Source: Clostridiaceae bacterium
GTDB taxonomy: Bacteria; Bacillota; Clostridia; Tissierellales; Sporanaerobacteraceae
Direction of reading: 5' to 3'
Length of the DNA stretch: 64,000 nt
NCBI GenBank assembly: GCA_019391515.1
Contig: JAHXQP010000017.1
Coordinates: 62,001 to 126,000 of the forward strand
Within the stretch, counting starts at the first letter, position 1; each line of letters begins with the position of its first letter. The notes under the pieces are model-generated. The model was not told the DNA's origin, searched no databases, and saw only the letters and a list, made by a program, of their open reading frames with translations. Shown one piece after another: positions 46,197 to 55,391 of this stretch. The translations under genes and the position numbers were made by a program.

Positions 46197-46385
46197 TCAT
46201 CTATAAGTTTTATAAAATATATTTTCTTTGTCTGTTTTTAATACTTTTATTTTATCTCTTTCTATTAAATAACAATAAATAATTATGCCCTTCTTATACT
46301 TATTTTCCATTATATCTGGAACTAAACTTATTCTAAGCATATATTTAATAATTGTTGTTATTAAAGAACCTTGTTGCTTTAGAAT
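46197..46385 (-). pseudogene. ORF remnant downstream of cwlD, unknown
   Basis: A minus-strand frame of about 60 codons without a proper start: LKQQGSLITTIIKYMLRISL, then VPDIMENKYKKGIIIYCYLI and a lysine-rich end. It is preceded by a stop, and no ribosome site is present. It may be the tail of a lost gene or chance. The family was not recognised. Confidence 0.3.
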
Positions 46386-46446
46386 TTTTTATACATACAA
46401 TATTGGAAGAAATCCAACATGTTTCCATCCAATCTAATAAATATTT

Positions 46447-47106
46447 TTAAAACCCATTAATATAATTTTCTAATCCTTTTACTATACCATTAACTATCTT
46501 TCTTTGATATCTATGGGTCCCCAGCAAATTTGCCTCATCTTCATTTGATAAAAAACCACATTCTACTACTATAGCAGGCATATTAGTTTGATTTAGTACT
46601 ATTAAATCTTTTCTTTCTACTATTCCCTTACTATTAGCCCCAGTATTTCTTAAAACTTCATCCAACATTGTTTGAGCCAATAATTCGTTATTTGTGGCTT
46701 TGTTACTAGGATAATATAAAATTTGAACACCATTAGCACTACTATTATTTTTAACTGAATTGCAATGAATACTAATAAATATCTTAGCTTTTTCCTCGTT
46801 TGCCAACTTTGCCCTTTGATTATTGTCAATATATTCATCTATATCCCTTGTTATAATGACTTCATAACCTTTCCTCTTTAGTTTTTTATACAACCTTTTT
46901 GATATATCTAAATTTATATCTTTTTCTAAACTATGGTTAACTCCAATGGTTCCAGGATCTTCTCCCCCATGCCCTGGATCTATCACTATAATATTACTTC
47001 TTTCTGATAAATTTCCTATTAAAGAAAAAACTCCATGGAATATTTGAAAGACCATAAATACTAAAACAATTATAAGCAAAATATTTCGTGTCCTTGAATT
47101 TTTCAT
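46447..47106 (-). CDS. cwlD: N-acetylmuramoyl-L-alanine amidase CwlD
   Basis: A 219-residue Amidase_3 protein, an exported zinc amidase. An N-terminal membrane anchor (NILLIIVLVFMVFQIFHGVF) is followed by the catalytic domain: IVIDPGHGGEDPGT (zinc His), the zinc Glu in the NHSLEKDINLD region, ISIHCNS (zinc His) and PAIVVECGFLSNEDEA (catalytic Glu). Length matches CwlD, which strips peptides from muramic acid so that spore cortex muramic-lactam can form. Its presence suggests a spore-forming host. A partial second copy of its 5' end lies at 55285-55358. Confidence 0.9.
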   Translation of the reverse strand: MKNSRTRNILLIIVLVFMVFQIFHGVFSLIGNLSERSNIIVIDPGHGGEDPGTIGVNHSLEKDINLDISKRLYKKLKRKGYEVIITRDIDEYIDNNQRAKLANEEKAKIFISIHCNSVKNNSSANGVQILYYPSNKATNNELLAQTMLDEVLRNTGANSKGIVERKDLIVLNQTNMPAIVVECGFLSNEDEANLLGTHRYQRKIVNGIVKGLENYINGF

Positions 47107-47205
47107 TTGTTTTCCTCCGCCATATTTAATTTAATATTTCTTGTTCTGCAAAAATATAATACAATCAATAGCTAAGCCTAGTATAAATATTTTGAATTTA
47201 TTTAT

Positions 47206-47234
47206 ATTATATAGTTAAAGATCTAATAAGTAAA
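47206..47234 (-). promoter_or_regulatory. Promoter of cwlD (shared block, copy B)
   Basis: On the minus strand TTTACT (47229-47234) and TATAAT (47206-47211) are 17 bases apart. The block matches copies A and C. Confidence 0.65.
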
Positions 47235-47338
47235 TTTCAAGATTAATTTTTTAAATTTTATAGTACAAATTATATGTTCATTTAAGATCAATCACAAAGG
47301 ATCTCTCCTAAAATAATTGATTTCCATTATTGACAGAT

Positions 47339-47372
47339 GTTGGTTGAATTTCCATATCAACTAACATATAAT
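47339..47372 (+). promoter_or_regulatory. Promoter with inverted repeat upstream of the DUF5692-type gene
   Basis: TTGAAT (47344-47349) and TATAAT (47367-47372) are 17 bases apart. GTTGGTTGA (47339-47347) and TCAACTAAC (47357-47365) form an inverted repeat (one mismatch) over the spacer, a likely repressor site. Confidence 0.6.
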
Positions 47373-47417
47373 ATATGTATTGATAATTATATAACAAATA
47401 ATTTAGGGGGGCTGTGT

Positions 47418-48449
47418 ATGTTTACATTTAATTATGCTGAAGGAGCAACTTTATTTTCAGCTTGGGGTATGTGGTTTGTAGTATTTGCTGCTTTGTTCCT
47501 ATTTAATGAGTTTTCAAGAAGGTCAAAAGCAGGCGCATTTATTAGTTTTATCGTTTTACCGACAATTCTATCTATCCTCTGGTTCACAGTTCTAAAAGAA
47601 AAAACCTATACTGATTGGTTCCATTTAGCAAAAGTTTATTCTGCTACCGCAGGCTGTATAGGATTTTGGTTTATAAGGCACTATGAGAAAAAAGACAAAA
47701 ATACAGGAGAAGTTTTATGGCGTCTTTCTGAGAAAAAACTAGCTCTTGCTTTCCCACCATTAATTCTTGCCATTAATATTATAGAAGCTGTAACTCGAGA
47801 TTTCCAAATTGGTAGCCTTGGACTTATGAAAGATTTGTTTGAAGGCGAAATCATGATGAGTGGTCCTTGGAACTATATGAATGGTATTGCAGGTATTCTT
47901 AATATTATAACTATCACTGGATGGTTTGGAATTGTTATAAGAAAGAAAACAGAAAATGATAAAAGTATGGATATGTTATGGCCTGATATGATGTGGTTCT
48001 GGATAGTAGCTTATGATATATGGAACTTTGCATATACTTATAATTGTTTACCAGGTCATGCATGGTATTGCGGTCTTGCATTATTACTTGCACCAACCCT
48101 TTGTGCTTTTACATTAGGAAAAGGTGCATGGTTACAACATAGAGCACACACTTTAGCAATTTGGTGTATGTTTGCACAAACATTCCCTCACTTCCAAGAT
48201 CAAGGAAAATATCAAGTAATGTCAACATATAATCCCAAAATTTATTTTATTGTGAGTTTCCTCGCATTAATAGTTAATATTGCCGTATTTGTATATATGA
48301 TTTATAAAGTTGTAACTACAAAGAGAAATCCATATACAAGAGAACTTTATATTGACCTACCAGGATACCAAGAAGTTAAATCTCTTGGAGAACCTTCAAT
48401 ATTCGATTCTAAAACTTCAACATCAAAATCAAGTAAACAGTACTCTTAA
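47418..48449 (+). CDS. Tryptophan-rich membrane protein, DUF5692-like
   Basis: A 343-residue protein with about eight to nine helices and many Trp, His and Tyr residues (WGMWFVVFAALFLF, MLWPDMMWFWIVAYDIWNFA, CLPGHAWYCGLALLLAPTLC). I believe this is the DUF5692 family, function unknown. The start is ATG 47418, because AGGGGGG lies at the right distance; the open frame from 47337 covers the promoter. The conserved HAWYCG and Trp clusters suggest binding of a cofactor or aromatic ligand, but nothing more is known. The family name is moderately certain. Confidence 0.78.
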   Translation: MFTFNYAEGATLFSAWGMWFVVFAALFLFNEFSRRSKAGAFISFIVLPTILSILWFTVLKEKTYTDWFHLAKVYSATAGCIGFWFIRHYEKKDKNTGEVLWRLSEKKLALAFPPLILAINIIEAVTRDFQIGSLGLMKDLFEGEIMMSGPWNYMNGIAGILNIITITGWFGIVIRKKTENDKSMDMLWPDMMWFWIVAYDIWNFAYTYNCLPGHAWYCGLALLLAPTLCAFTLGKGAWLQHRAHTLAIWCMFAQTFPHFQDQGKYQVMSTYNPKIYFIVSFLALIVNIAVFVYMIYKVVTTKRNPYTRELYIDLPGYQEVKSLGEPSIFDSKTSTSKSSKQYS

Positions 48450-48522
48450 AATTATAAATAGTATGTTTGTTATAAATTTAATAAGATATAGTATATACAG
48501 GACATTGAAAATACACATTTAT

Positions 48523-48555
48523 AAAAGGGATAGCAAGGCTATCCCTTTTACATTT
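48523..48555 (+). terminator. Terminator after the DUF5692-type gene
   Basis: AAAAGGGATAGC (48523-48534) pairs with GCTATCCCTTTT (48538-48549), loop AAG. It shares its core with the terminator at 57616-57644. Confidence 0.85.
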
Positions 48556-48570
48556 TTAAATAAAGCATCA

Positions 48571-49215
48571 TTATTTTAGAAATAACACACTATTTTCTAA
48601 AAATATATGTTGATGAATATCATCTTGTAGTTCTTTCATTAACTTTAGTGTGTACTCATATGTCTGGCATCCGTCATCTGGTGCAGTATAGTGATTTGTC
48701 TTTTCTTCTAAAGTTTTTAATAAATCACCTACATTTTCATGTTCTTCAATTAATTCGTCAAAATCCACTTGCTTACCTTCTAAAAATCCTGGAAAATCTT
48801 CTTTCTCTTCCTTGATAAAATGAACTATTAAATCATTTTTCATTTCCATAAATATTCCATAAATTTCTATTAACTCGGAACCATGAGTATCATAATGAGC
48901 ATTTATTAACTTTCTCATATAATTATCTATTTTATCTAATAGTGGAATCCCTGGAATATGGTATTTTTCAATAATATATTGAACTAAATCTTCCTTATTC
49001 ATATTAATTGCTTCTTCTATTGAATGTTCACCTTTGTTTTCTTGACGATTTAATAATTTAATAAAACTATCTACATCTAATTTCTTCTCATTAAGAGCTT
49101 CACTAATAGAACGATGCCCTCCACAACAAAAATCTATATTAAAATCAGATAATGTAGGTATTATTTCTGGATGTCTTTTAATAGCTTCACTAATTGTCAT
49201 ATCTTTATTTATCAT
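48571..49215 (-). CDS. Iron-sulfur cluster repair di-iron protein (RIC/ScdA family)
   Basis: A 214-residue RIC protein. The N-terminal ScdA_N (DUF542) domain has PTLSDFNIDFCCGGHRSISE with the conserved CCGG. The hemerythrin-like part supplies di-iron ligands, visible as NAHYDTHGSEL, HFIKEEKEDFP, LIEEHENVG and DDIHQHIFLENSVLF. The family repairs clusters damaged by nitric oxide or oxidants and can release iron. A broken Crp/Fnr-type gene lies next to it in the same direction and may have been its regulator. Confidence 0.93.
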   Translation of the reverse strand: MINKDMTISEAIKRHPEIIPTLSDFNIDFCCGGHRSISEALNEKKLDVDSFIKLLNRQENKGEHSIEEAINMNKEDLVQYIIEKYHIPGIPLLDKIDNYMRKLINAHYDTHGSELIEIYGIFMEMKNDLIVHFIKEEKEDFPGFLEGKQVDFDELIEEHENVGDLLKTLEEKTNHYTAPDDGCQTYEYTLKLMKELQDDIHQHIFLENSVLFLK

Positions 49216-49320
49216 AAAATCCCACCTCTATTTTTAAGAATATCTTTTCATTATTTCTTGTTTTAATTCTATAATATAGAGTGTCCTAAAACATTGATTT
49301 AAATCAATGTTTACTAATAT

Positions 49321-49674
49321 TTAGCTATTTAATATTTTTATCAACTCTCCTTCATATATTATTAAAATTTTTCCATATCCAATCCTCTCAATACAATTTA
49401 TCCTTTGTAAATCTGATATTTTACGACTTACAGTTCTTCTAAGGTTTGTACTTAAAGTCATATCATCTATCGTTAAATTTATATCTTGACCATTAATTCT
49501 TTTATTTCTTTCCAAAGATAATCTTACAATCCTCTTTATTGCGTCATTCTCATAGATCAATTCAACTCTTTCATTTGACTTTCTTAACTTACCAGTTAAA
49601 GTCTTTATAAGATTCCAAGCTACTTCTGACCCTTGTTTAATAAAATTAATGAAGATTTCTTTACTAATATTATT
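49321..49674 (-). pseudogene. Crp/Fnr-family regulator remnant (C-terminal part)
   Basis: The open part encodes FINFIKQGSEVAWNLIKTLT, the dimer helix region, then VELIYENDAIKRIVRLSLER and a Crp-type helix-turn-helix ending in RRTVSRKISDLQRINCIERI. The N-terminal sensor domain is missing, and a stop and frame change occur near 49670. From 49674 to 49800 no more of the gene could be found. It lies just upstream of the RIC gene and may have been its nitrosative- or oxidative-stress regulator. Confidence 0.72.
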
Positions 49675-49826
49675 TCAACATGTTTAGAAAATGTTTGGGA
49701 AACGTTTACAGATTATTTGTGTGTCAGAAAATAATTTATATTAAAACTTTATTACAAATATAATAAAACACCTCCCATATATAATCGTACATAGATAAAA
49801 TAAATAAAACAAAGGAGGAAAACATT

Positions 49827-51254
49827 ATGAAAGATGATATTAAAAAACCTTCATTTCTTATTTCATTGTTAACCGTGATATTCTTGTTTGTCGTTATTGC
49901 TTTACAGCTGATAGCAGTTGGCGAACCAGATATTCACATGACTTTAGTATTTTCAATTGTATTTACAATACTAGTACTTATGAGAAGTGGAATTGAATGG
50001 TCTAAAATTGAAGAAGGTATTATGCATGGCTGTAAAATTGCAACTATTCCAATGTTAATACTTATGTTTATTGGTATGCTTATTCCTGCACTTATTGCTT
50101 CAGGAACTATTCCATCGCTAATATACTATGGACTACAAATTATTAATCCTTCCATGTTCCTTTTAACAACAGCTGTTATATGTGCCATTGCAGCAATTTG
50201 TACAGGAAGTAGTTATACTACCGGTGGAACATTTGGTGTAGCTTTTATGGGTATTAGCATAGGACTTGGCATACCTCCTGCATTAACAGCAGGTGCTGTT
50301 ATTACAGGAGCTGTTATTGGAGACAAAATATCTCCACTTTCCGACTCAACAAACCTAGCTGCTGGTGTTGCAGAAACTGATCTTTTTTCCCATATAAAAA
50401 GTATGATGTATACAACAACTCCTGCATTTATTATTTCATTGATTTTGTATGGAATAATCGGCATGAAATATGATGCTTCTTCTATTGATACAACTGCAGT
50501 AGATGCAATACTTACTGGTATATCACAAAATTTCAAAGTTACCCCCTTATATGCATTGATCAGTTTGATACCACTTATAACTATTGTCATAATGGCGGTT
50601 AAAAAAGTAAGTGCTCTTATGGCTATGCTCATAGCCTCTATAATAGCTATGGTACTTGCTATTATAACTCAAGGGTATAGCACTATAGAAATGATGTCTT
50701 TTATGAATTACGGTTTTACTATTGAAACGGGAGTTGCAGATGTAAATAAACTTCTCAATAGAGGTGGTATTCAATCAATGATGTGGACTGTTTCTTTAGG
50801 ATACTTAGGCCTTTCTTATGGCGGTATTCTTGAAAAAACAGGAATAATGGAATCATTATTAGAAAAAATGAGTTCTTTAACAAAAAATGCAAGAAATCTT
50901 ATTATCACTCACATTATCTCATCAGCTATTGTCAATTTAATTGCAGCTAGTCAATATGTAGCTATTATTATTCCAGGAAGATTATATTTACCTGCATATA
51001 AAAAACTTGGAATAAGAGGAGATGTTGCTTCAAGAACATCTGAAGATTCAGGAACAGTACTATCGCCATTAGTACCTTGGGGATTATGTGGAGTGTTTTT
51101 TACAGGAACATTGGGAGTATCTACTATGGAATATCTTCCCTATGCATTTCTATGTTATTTAACTCCTATGATTGCAATTATTTATGCGATTACAGGTAAA
51201 TTCATTTGGTATGAAAAAAACAATACTGAAAAGGAAAGGATGCAAAATGTATAA
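49827..51254 (+). CDS. NhaC-family Na+/H+ antiporter
   Basis: A 475-residue membrane protein with about 11-12 helices. Family features include TGSSYTTGGTFGVAFMGIS and VITGAVIGDKISPLSDSTNLAA, with an acidic pair in the core helix. Relatives include Na+/H+ and malate/lactate antiporters (NhaC, MleN). AAAGGAGG precedes ATG 49827. It overlaps the M20 peptidase by 8 bases. Pairing with an amidohydrolase suggests it may move an amino or hydroxy acid linked to the peptidase product rather than only sodium. Confidence 0.88.
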   Translation: MKDDIKKPSFLISLLTVIFLFVVIALQLIAVGEPDIHMTLVFSIVFTILVLMRSGIEWSKIEEGIMHGCKIATIPMLILMFIGMLIPALIASGTIPSLIYYGLQIINPSMFLLTTAVICAIAAICTGSSYTTGGTFGVAFMGISIGLGIPPALTAGAVITGAVIGDKISPLSDSTNLAAGVAETDLFSHIKSMMYTTTPAFIISLILYGIIGMKYDASSIDTTAVDAILTGISQNFKVTPLYALISLIPLITIVIMAVKKVSALMAMLIASIIAMVLAIITQGYSTIEMMSFMNYGFTIETGVADVNKLLNRGGIQSMMWTVSLGYLGLSYGGILEKTGIMESLLEKMSSLTKNARNLIITHIISSAIVNLIAASQYVAIIIPGRLYLPAYKKLGIRGDVASRTSEDSGTVLSPLVPWGLCGVFFTGTLGVSTMEYLPYAFLCYLTPMIAIIYAITGKFIWYEKNNTEKERMQNV

Positions 51255-52437
51255 AATTGAAAAAAATCACACAATAGAATTGTTAATGGATTTAGTTTCC
51301 ATCGAAAGCCCATATTTCAAAGAAGATAATATAATAAAATTCGTATGCAAATGGTTTGAAAAAAATAATATAGATACCTTTGTCCATGAATATCACGAAT
51401 CAAAAGTAACAGGTTTTAAAGGAAAAAATATTGTTGTTAATTTAGAAGGCAAAACAGATGGTCCTGTCATATGTCTTAATGGTCATCTAGATACTGTTCA
51501 ACTATGCAGTGGATGGACTTTCAACCCTAAAGGAGAAATAAATGGGGATAGACTTTATGGCCTAGGAGCTTTAGATATGAAATCTGGATGTGCTGCAACA
51601 ATGATTGCACTAAAAGCCTTTGTTGAAAACCATAAAGACTTTAAAGGTAGAATTATTTCAACTTATGTATCAGTTGAAGAAGGACCTTATGGAATGGGCA
51701 CTAATGCTTTAATTGAAGAAGGTTATCTGAATAATGTTGACTTTTCAATTATTACAGAACCAAGTGCAGGATTTACAGGAAATAAGTATCCTGACATATG
51801 TCTTGGTGCACGAGGTGGATATGGCTTAAACATTGAACTTTTTGGAAAATCAGCACATGCTGCAATGCCGGAACTTGGAATAAGTGCAGCAGAAGATGCA
51901 GCAAAATTAATCTTAGAATTAAAAAACGTAGAATATATTGAAGATCCTCATCTAGGTACTGGAGAAGCTTGTGTAATAGGTGTTGAATGTGATGGAGGAG
52001 CTTGCAGTGTCCCTGACTATGCTAAAATAAACTTATTCTGGCATATAGTCGTAGGAGAAAATGAAAAAACAATAATAAAAGAAATTGAAAAAGCTATAAA
52101 AAGATCAAATATTGAATGTGAATATAAAATCAATTTTAGAGAAGCTCCTTCAGATAGTTCTAAAGGATTTTTACCTTATACAATTACTGGAGAAGAACCT
52201 CTAGCAAAAGAATTTATAAAGACAGTTGAAAATCTATGCGAAACAAAACCTAGTATTTCTTATTTTCAAAGCATAGGAGATTTCAATTATTTAGGTTCAA
52301 GGTTAAATGCACCAGCTATTATATTTGGTGCTTATGGAGGGAATTTCCATGGAAGCAATGAATATGTAGAGCTAGAATCTGTTTATATAACTGCAAAAGT
52401 TATATATGAATTCCTTAAAAACACCTTATGCAATTAA
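51247..52437 (+). CDS. M20-family metallopeptidase (ArgE/DapE/CPG2-like)
   Basis: A 396-residue di-zinc amidohydrolase. Metal ligands are visible: His in NGHLDTVQ, bridging Asp in GALDMKSG, catalytic Glu pair in VSVEEGPYG, Glu or Asp in ITEPS, and His in GNFHGSNEY near the C-terminus. The central dimerisation domain (RGGYGLNIELFGKSAHAA) is normal. The start is ATG 51247 with GGAAAGGATG upstream; an extended frame to 51172 lies within the antiporter. It overlaps and is coupled to the NhaC-type gene. The substrate may be an N-acyl amino acid or dipeptide. Confidence 0.88.
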   Translation: MYKIEKNHTIELLMDLVSIESPYFKEDNIIKFVCKWFEKNNIDTFVHEYHESKVTGFKGKNIVVNLEGKTDGPVICLNGHLDTVQLCSGWTFNPKGEINGDRLYGLGALDMKSGCAATMIALKAFVENHKDFKGRIISTYVSVEEGPYGMGTNALIEEGYLNNVDFSIITEPSAGFTGNKYPDICLGARGGYGLNIELFGKSAHAAMPELGISAAEDAAKLILELKNVEYIEDPHLGTGEACVIGVECDGGACSVPDYAKINLFWHIVVGENEKTIIKEIEKAIKRSNIECEYKINFREAPSDSSKGFLPYTITGEEPLAKEFIKTVENLCETKPSISYFQSIGDFNYLGSRLNAPAIIFGAYGGNFHGSNEYVELESVYITAKVIYEFLKNTLCN

Positions 52438-52774
52438 TATTTTGAGATCAAATAATAAAAAATCAAGTAGGGCTGTTTCAAAATAAACAACTCATAAAAT
52501 AAAAGTAGATCAAAGAGCACTAGTTCTCTGATATGGTCAGTTCATTTTCTTATAGAGATTATATCATAAATAAAACCTCCCTTGTTAACACATGGAAAAA
52601 ACTTTAATCACCTTGCATGGCAGGTAGGGTGATTATTTTTTCTCTTAAGGTTATCCTTTGTCAGCATAATCATTAAATAGATTCCCTTTATATATTATAT
52701 TGTTATCGAAGTATAATAATTTATAAATATATGCAAAATATTAATATAAATGAGCGCAATAGGGAGGTATATAA
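52438..52774. other. Intergenic stretch with a terminator and no gene
   Basis: The terminator of the antiporter-peptidase operon is at 52605-52641. A short sequence GGGCTGTTTCAAAATAAAC (52471-52489) resembles the end of some insertion sequences, but no second end or transposase was found. Nothing else was recognised before the ribosome site of the cls remnant. Confidence 0.45.
52605..52641 (+). terminator. Terminator after the NhaC-M20 operon
   Basis: TAATCACC (52605-52612) pairs with GGTGATTA (52628-52635), with an inner CCTTGC/GCAGG-type stem, followed by seven T on the plus strand. Confidence 0.8.
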
Positions 52775-53475
52775 ATGCGTCAAAAATGGCTGTCGACCCT
52801 AATCCATAGACGAATACTAGTTTTTTTGCTTCTAGTAGTTCAATTTTTTGTTATTATATATCTTGTTTTCAATGGTAGTAAAAAATCAATATTTATTAGC
52901 TGGGGACTAAAGGCAATAAGTTTATTTGTTACCCTATATATTATCAATAAAAAAGAAAAAGGTGCTTACAAGTTAACTTGGGTTTTCCTAATACTTATTT
53001 CCCCAACATTTAGCGGACTATTTTATCTACTATTTAATTTCCAAAGCTCTATAAAACATACCAGTACAACATTAGAGCGTATTGAAAATGAGAGTAAACC
53101 ATTGTTTACTATGCCAGTAAATATATTTAAATATGCTTGTAATGAAGCTCTAGAATATATACCTCAAATTCAATATTTGCAAAACTTTGCTGGTTTTCCT
53201 ATATATAATCATACAAGGACAGAATATCTATCATCTTAGCTTATGAATATATTAATAATATTGAAAAATATAGACACTGGAAAGATGCTGCCATTATGGT
53301 TAAAGGTAAAGGAGCCTGGAGTTTTACACTAATGTTTTTGCAAATGTGGGCTCTATGTAACGATATTGAGGAAGATTTTGCGCAATATTATCCTTGGCAA
53401 GAAAAACCCTGTACAATAAAAAATGATGGACTTGTGCAACCCTTATGCTGATAGCCCTTGGGAAACAAATCTCAT
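52775..53475 (+). pseudogene. Degenerate second copy of cardiolipin synthase
   Basis: Residues 1-154 closely match the intact cls at 23296 (e.g. KEKGAYKLTWVFLIL, IPQIQYLQNFAGFPIY), then the frame stops at 53239. It continues right after with EYINNIEKYRHWKDAAIMVK, matching residues about 270 on. About 115 codons, including the first HKD motif, are deleted. A further +1 insertion occurs near 53440 (GLVQP then shift). Homology ends near 53475, and the last third with the second HKD motif is gone. The ribosome site and start are still good. Confidence 0.88.
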
Positions 53476-53516
53476 AATTATTTTTATGCTTTGCCTATTT
53501 TGCTAAATTAAAACTT

Positions 53517-54839
53517 TTATAATCCTAATTTTTCTTTTACAATTTCTATAACTTTTTCATCCTCAAAGTCTTTTCCATCTAGAAGAAAAACTTCTTTGTC
53601 CTTTCTCAAAACAATCTTTGTCTTATCTGACTTTAGAAAATAACCTTCATCTATATTCCAAATATTATTATCTATTTTAGATATGCTTTTTTCTCCAATT
53701 CTTTCTATAGGATCATTTATAGCTTCTTTTTTATATACATCCATTAATCTAATGGCTATCTTTTTATTTAAAGTTTTTGAATAACTTGTTTCAATAGATT
53801 CTTCTTTAAATCTATTTATATATTCATAGGATCTAGGAACTAATATACTTGTATCTTCTAAGATGGTATCTTCATAACCTAAATTTTCATCTTTAAAATC
53901 TTTAATTAATAATATCTTATACTTATCTCTATCTATCTCATATTTTTGATTTAATAAATTATCTATGTTAAAAGTTCCTACTCCACTCCCTATTACAGTT
54001 GCCACTATAATAACTAATACAAAACTGACTTTTTTAGAACCCTTTGACATTTTAGAAGGTTTAATATATTTTCTATATAACAATCCAATAGTTAAACCTA
54101 CTACAATAGGAATAAGGGCAATAACAGTTACTTTGTTCCTTAAAAATATAAAAGAATAAAAAATATATATTATACAAACTATTAAGGTCAAATATATCAT
54201 AGAAAAGAAAACTTTATTTATATAAAATTTAGAGTCATTATATTCTATTTCTTTACCTAAGGTTAAATTCTCACTATTTTTCTTTAAAAATTTTCTCAAT
54301 TGGACTATTTCTGCTATTCCTGCAATTGAACCAATAAGCATTATTAACATAGGTAACTGTATTAACCCACTTTTCATATAAAAACTATTATTAAACAATA
54401 CTACAAATCTAGAATAAGTAATAAGTATTAATATAGGCAAAAATATATACATGGACTTTAATTGTTTCTTACTCAGCTGCTCTAATAAGTTAAATTCTAT
54501 CTCTTTATCCGTATGAATCTCTACTGACTCTGAATCTTTTTCTTTATAATATATATGAAGATCAAATGAACTAGTACAATAATTCCAACCTACCTTTTCA
54601 CATGCATCCTTATATTCTTTTAATTCACTTTTACTCTTTCTGGTATATGCAGTTTCTATTTCATAAGGTGATATTGAAAACTCTAATTCTTTTGGCTCTA
54701 TTTTTTTAAATATAAATAAACTTCCCATAATAATTTTTTTTACTAACCAACCCTCTTTTGCCATACTCTCTAGATATCTTTCCACGGAAGGATAGTTAGT
54801 AATATTTAAATACTTAATTTCTGCTTTAAATTTCATCAT
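53517..54839 (-). CDS. DUF2812 membrane protein, PadR partner
   Basis: A 440-residue protein. The N-terminal 110 residues look like DUF2812 (YLESMAKEGWLVKKIIMGSL, then EFSISPYEIE and a later CEKVGWNYCTSSFDLHIYY). About five membrane helices follow (140-270), then an extracellular or cytosolic C-terminal domain of about 155 residues. The start is ATG 54839, preceded by GGAGGT, within the PadR gene end. DUF2812/PadR pairs are common in Firmicutes and lie near antibiotic-response genes. The biochemical role is unknown. Confidence 0.82.
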   Translation of the reverse strand: MMKFKAEIKYLNITNYPSVERYLESMAKEGWLVKKIIMGSLFIFKKIEPKELEFSISPYEIETAYTRKSKSELKEYKDACEKVGWNYCTSSFDLHIYYKEKDSESVEIHTDKEIEFNLLEQLSKKQLKSMYIFLPILILITYSRFVVLFNNSFYMKSGLIQLPMLIMLIGSIAGIAEIVQLRKFLKKNSENLTLGKEIEYNDSKFYINKVFFSMIYLTLIVCIIYIFYSFIFLRNKVTVIALIPIVVGLTIGLLYRKYIKPSKMSKGSKKVSFVLVIIVATVIGSGVGTFNIDNLLNQKYEIDRDKYKILLIKDFKDENLGYEDTILEDTSILVPRSYEYINRFKEESIETSYSKTLNKKIAIRLMDVYKKEAINDPIERIGEKSISKIDNNIWNIDEGYFLKSDKTKIVLRKDKEVFLLDGKDFEDEKVIEIVKEKLGL

Positions 54840-55152
54840 CTGTACCTCCAATTACTTTCTCAGCGTCATTTAAAAGTGATTTCAATCTTTTTATCTCATC
54901 TTCTAAAACTTCTCTACCTAAACTTGTAATTAAATATGTCTTTTTATTATCACTATCTGAAACCATCTCTATATATTCATCTTCTTCAAATCTTGATAAC
55001 AATGCATATAATGTGCCTGGACCAACCTTTACAGCTCCATTTGTAAGATATTCTATATACTGCATAATTTCATATCCATGCCTTTCTTCCATTAGACTTA
55101 AAAGTAAATAATACATGGGTTGAGTAAGTGGTTTTTGTTTCTTTTTAGGCAT
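54826..55152 (-). CDS. PadR-family transcriptional regulator
   Basis: A 108-residue winged-helix protein. PMYYLLLSLMEERHGYEIMQ and GAVKVGPGTLYALLSRFEED are the signature PadR helices and wing. The start is ATG 55152 with GGAGG upstream (an upstream TTG is too close to it). It is the first gene of a two-gene operon with the DUF2812 protein. Three copies of a half-site lie in its promoter (55167-55243), which indicates autoregulation. Confidence 0.92.
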   Translation of the reverse strand: MPKKKQKPLTQPMYYLLLSLMEERHGYEIMQYIEYLTNGAVKVGPGTLYALLSRFEEDEYIEMVSDSDNKKTYLITSLGREVLEDEIKRLKSLLNDAEKVIGGTDDEI

Positions 55153-55166
55153 AATCAACCTCCTTT

Positions 55167-55243
55167 ATATATCGACATCAGTTATATCTGATATCGATAT
55201 ATTTATTTGTTTATATATTATATCAGGTGTCGATATATGTCAA
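55167..55243 (-). promoter_or_regulatory. Promoter and operator of the padR operon
   Basis: On the minus strand TTGACA (55238-55243) and TATAAT (55217-55222) are 15 bases apart. The 15-base half-sites ATATATCGACATCAG (55167-55181), CTGATATCGATATAT (55188-55202, inverted) and CAGGTGTCGATATAT (55224-55238, within the spacer) share their core. The first two form an inverted repeat just downstream of the start point. Confidence 0.75.
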
Positions 55244-55284
55244 GATAAATATTTATTTTATATTAAATACATCCTCCAAGTTTA

Positions 55285-55358
55285 AGCATAAAAATTTGAA
55301 AGACAATAAATACTAAAACAATTATAAGCAAGATATTTCGTACCCTTGAATTTTTCAT
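55285..55358 (-). pseudogene. Partial duplicate of the cwlD 5' end
   Basis: The minus strand from ATG 55358 reads almost as cwlD from its ATG at 47106 for about 60 bases (membrane anchor region), then the match is lost. Homology also extends upstream through the ribosome site and promoter (55392-55420). Only the anchor codons remain. Confidence 0.75.
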
Positions 55359-55391
55359 TTGTTTTTCCTGCTATATTTAAAATTTATTTAT

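Noticed and set aside
46197-46385. Small gene downstream of cwlD
   Set aside because: Kept only as a low-confidence remnant; there is no start codon with a ribosome site and no family match.
52471-52489. Insertion-sequence end-like string GGGCTGTTTCAAAATAAAC
   Set aside because: No matching second end, target duplication or transposase was seen.
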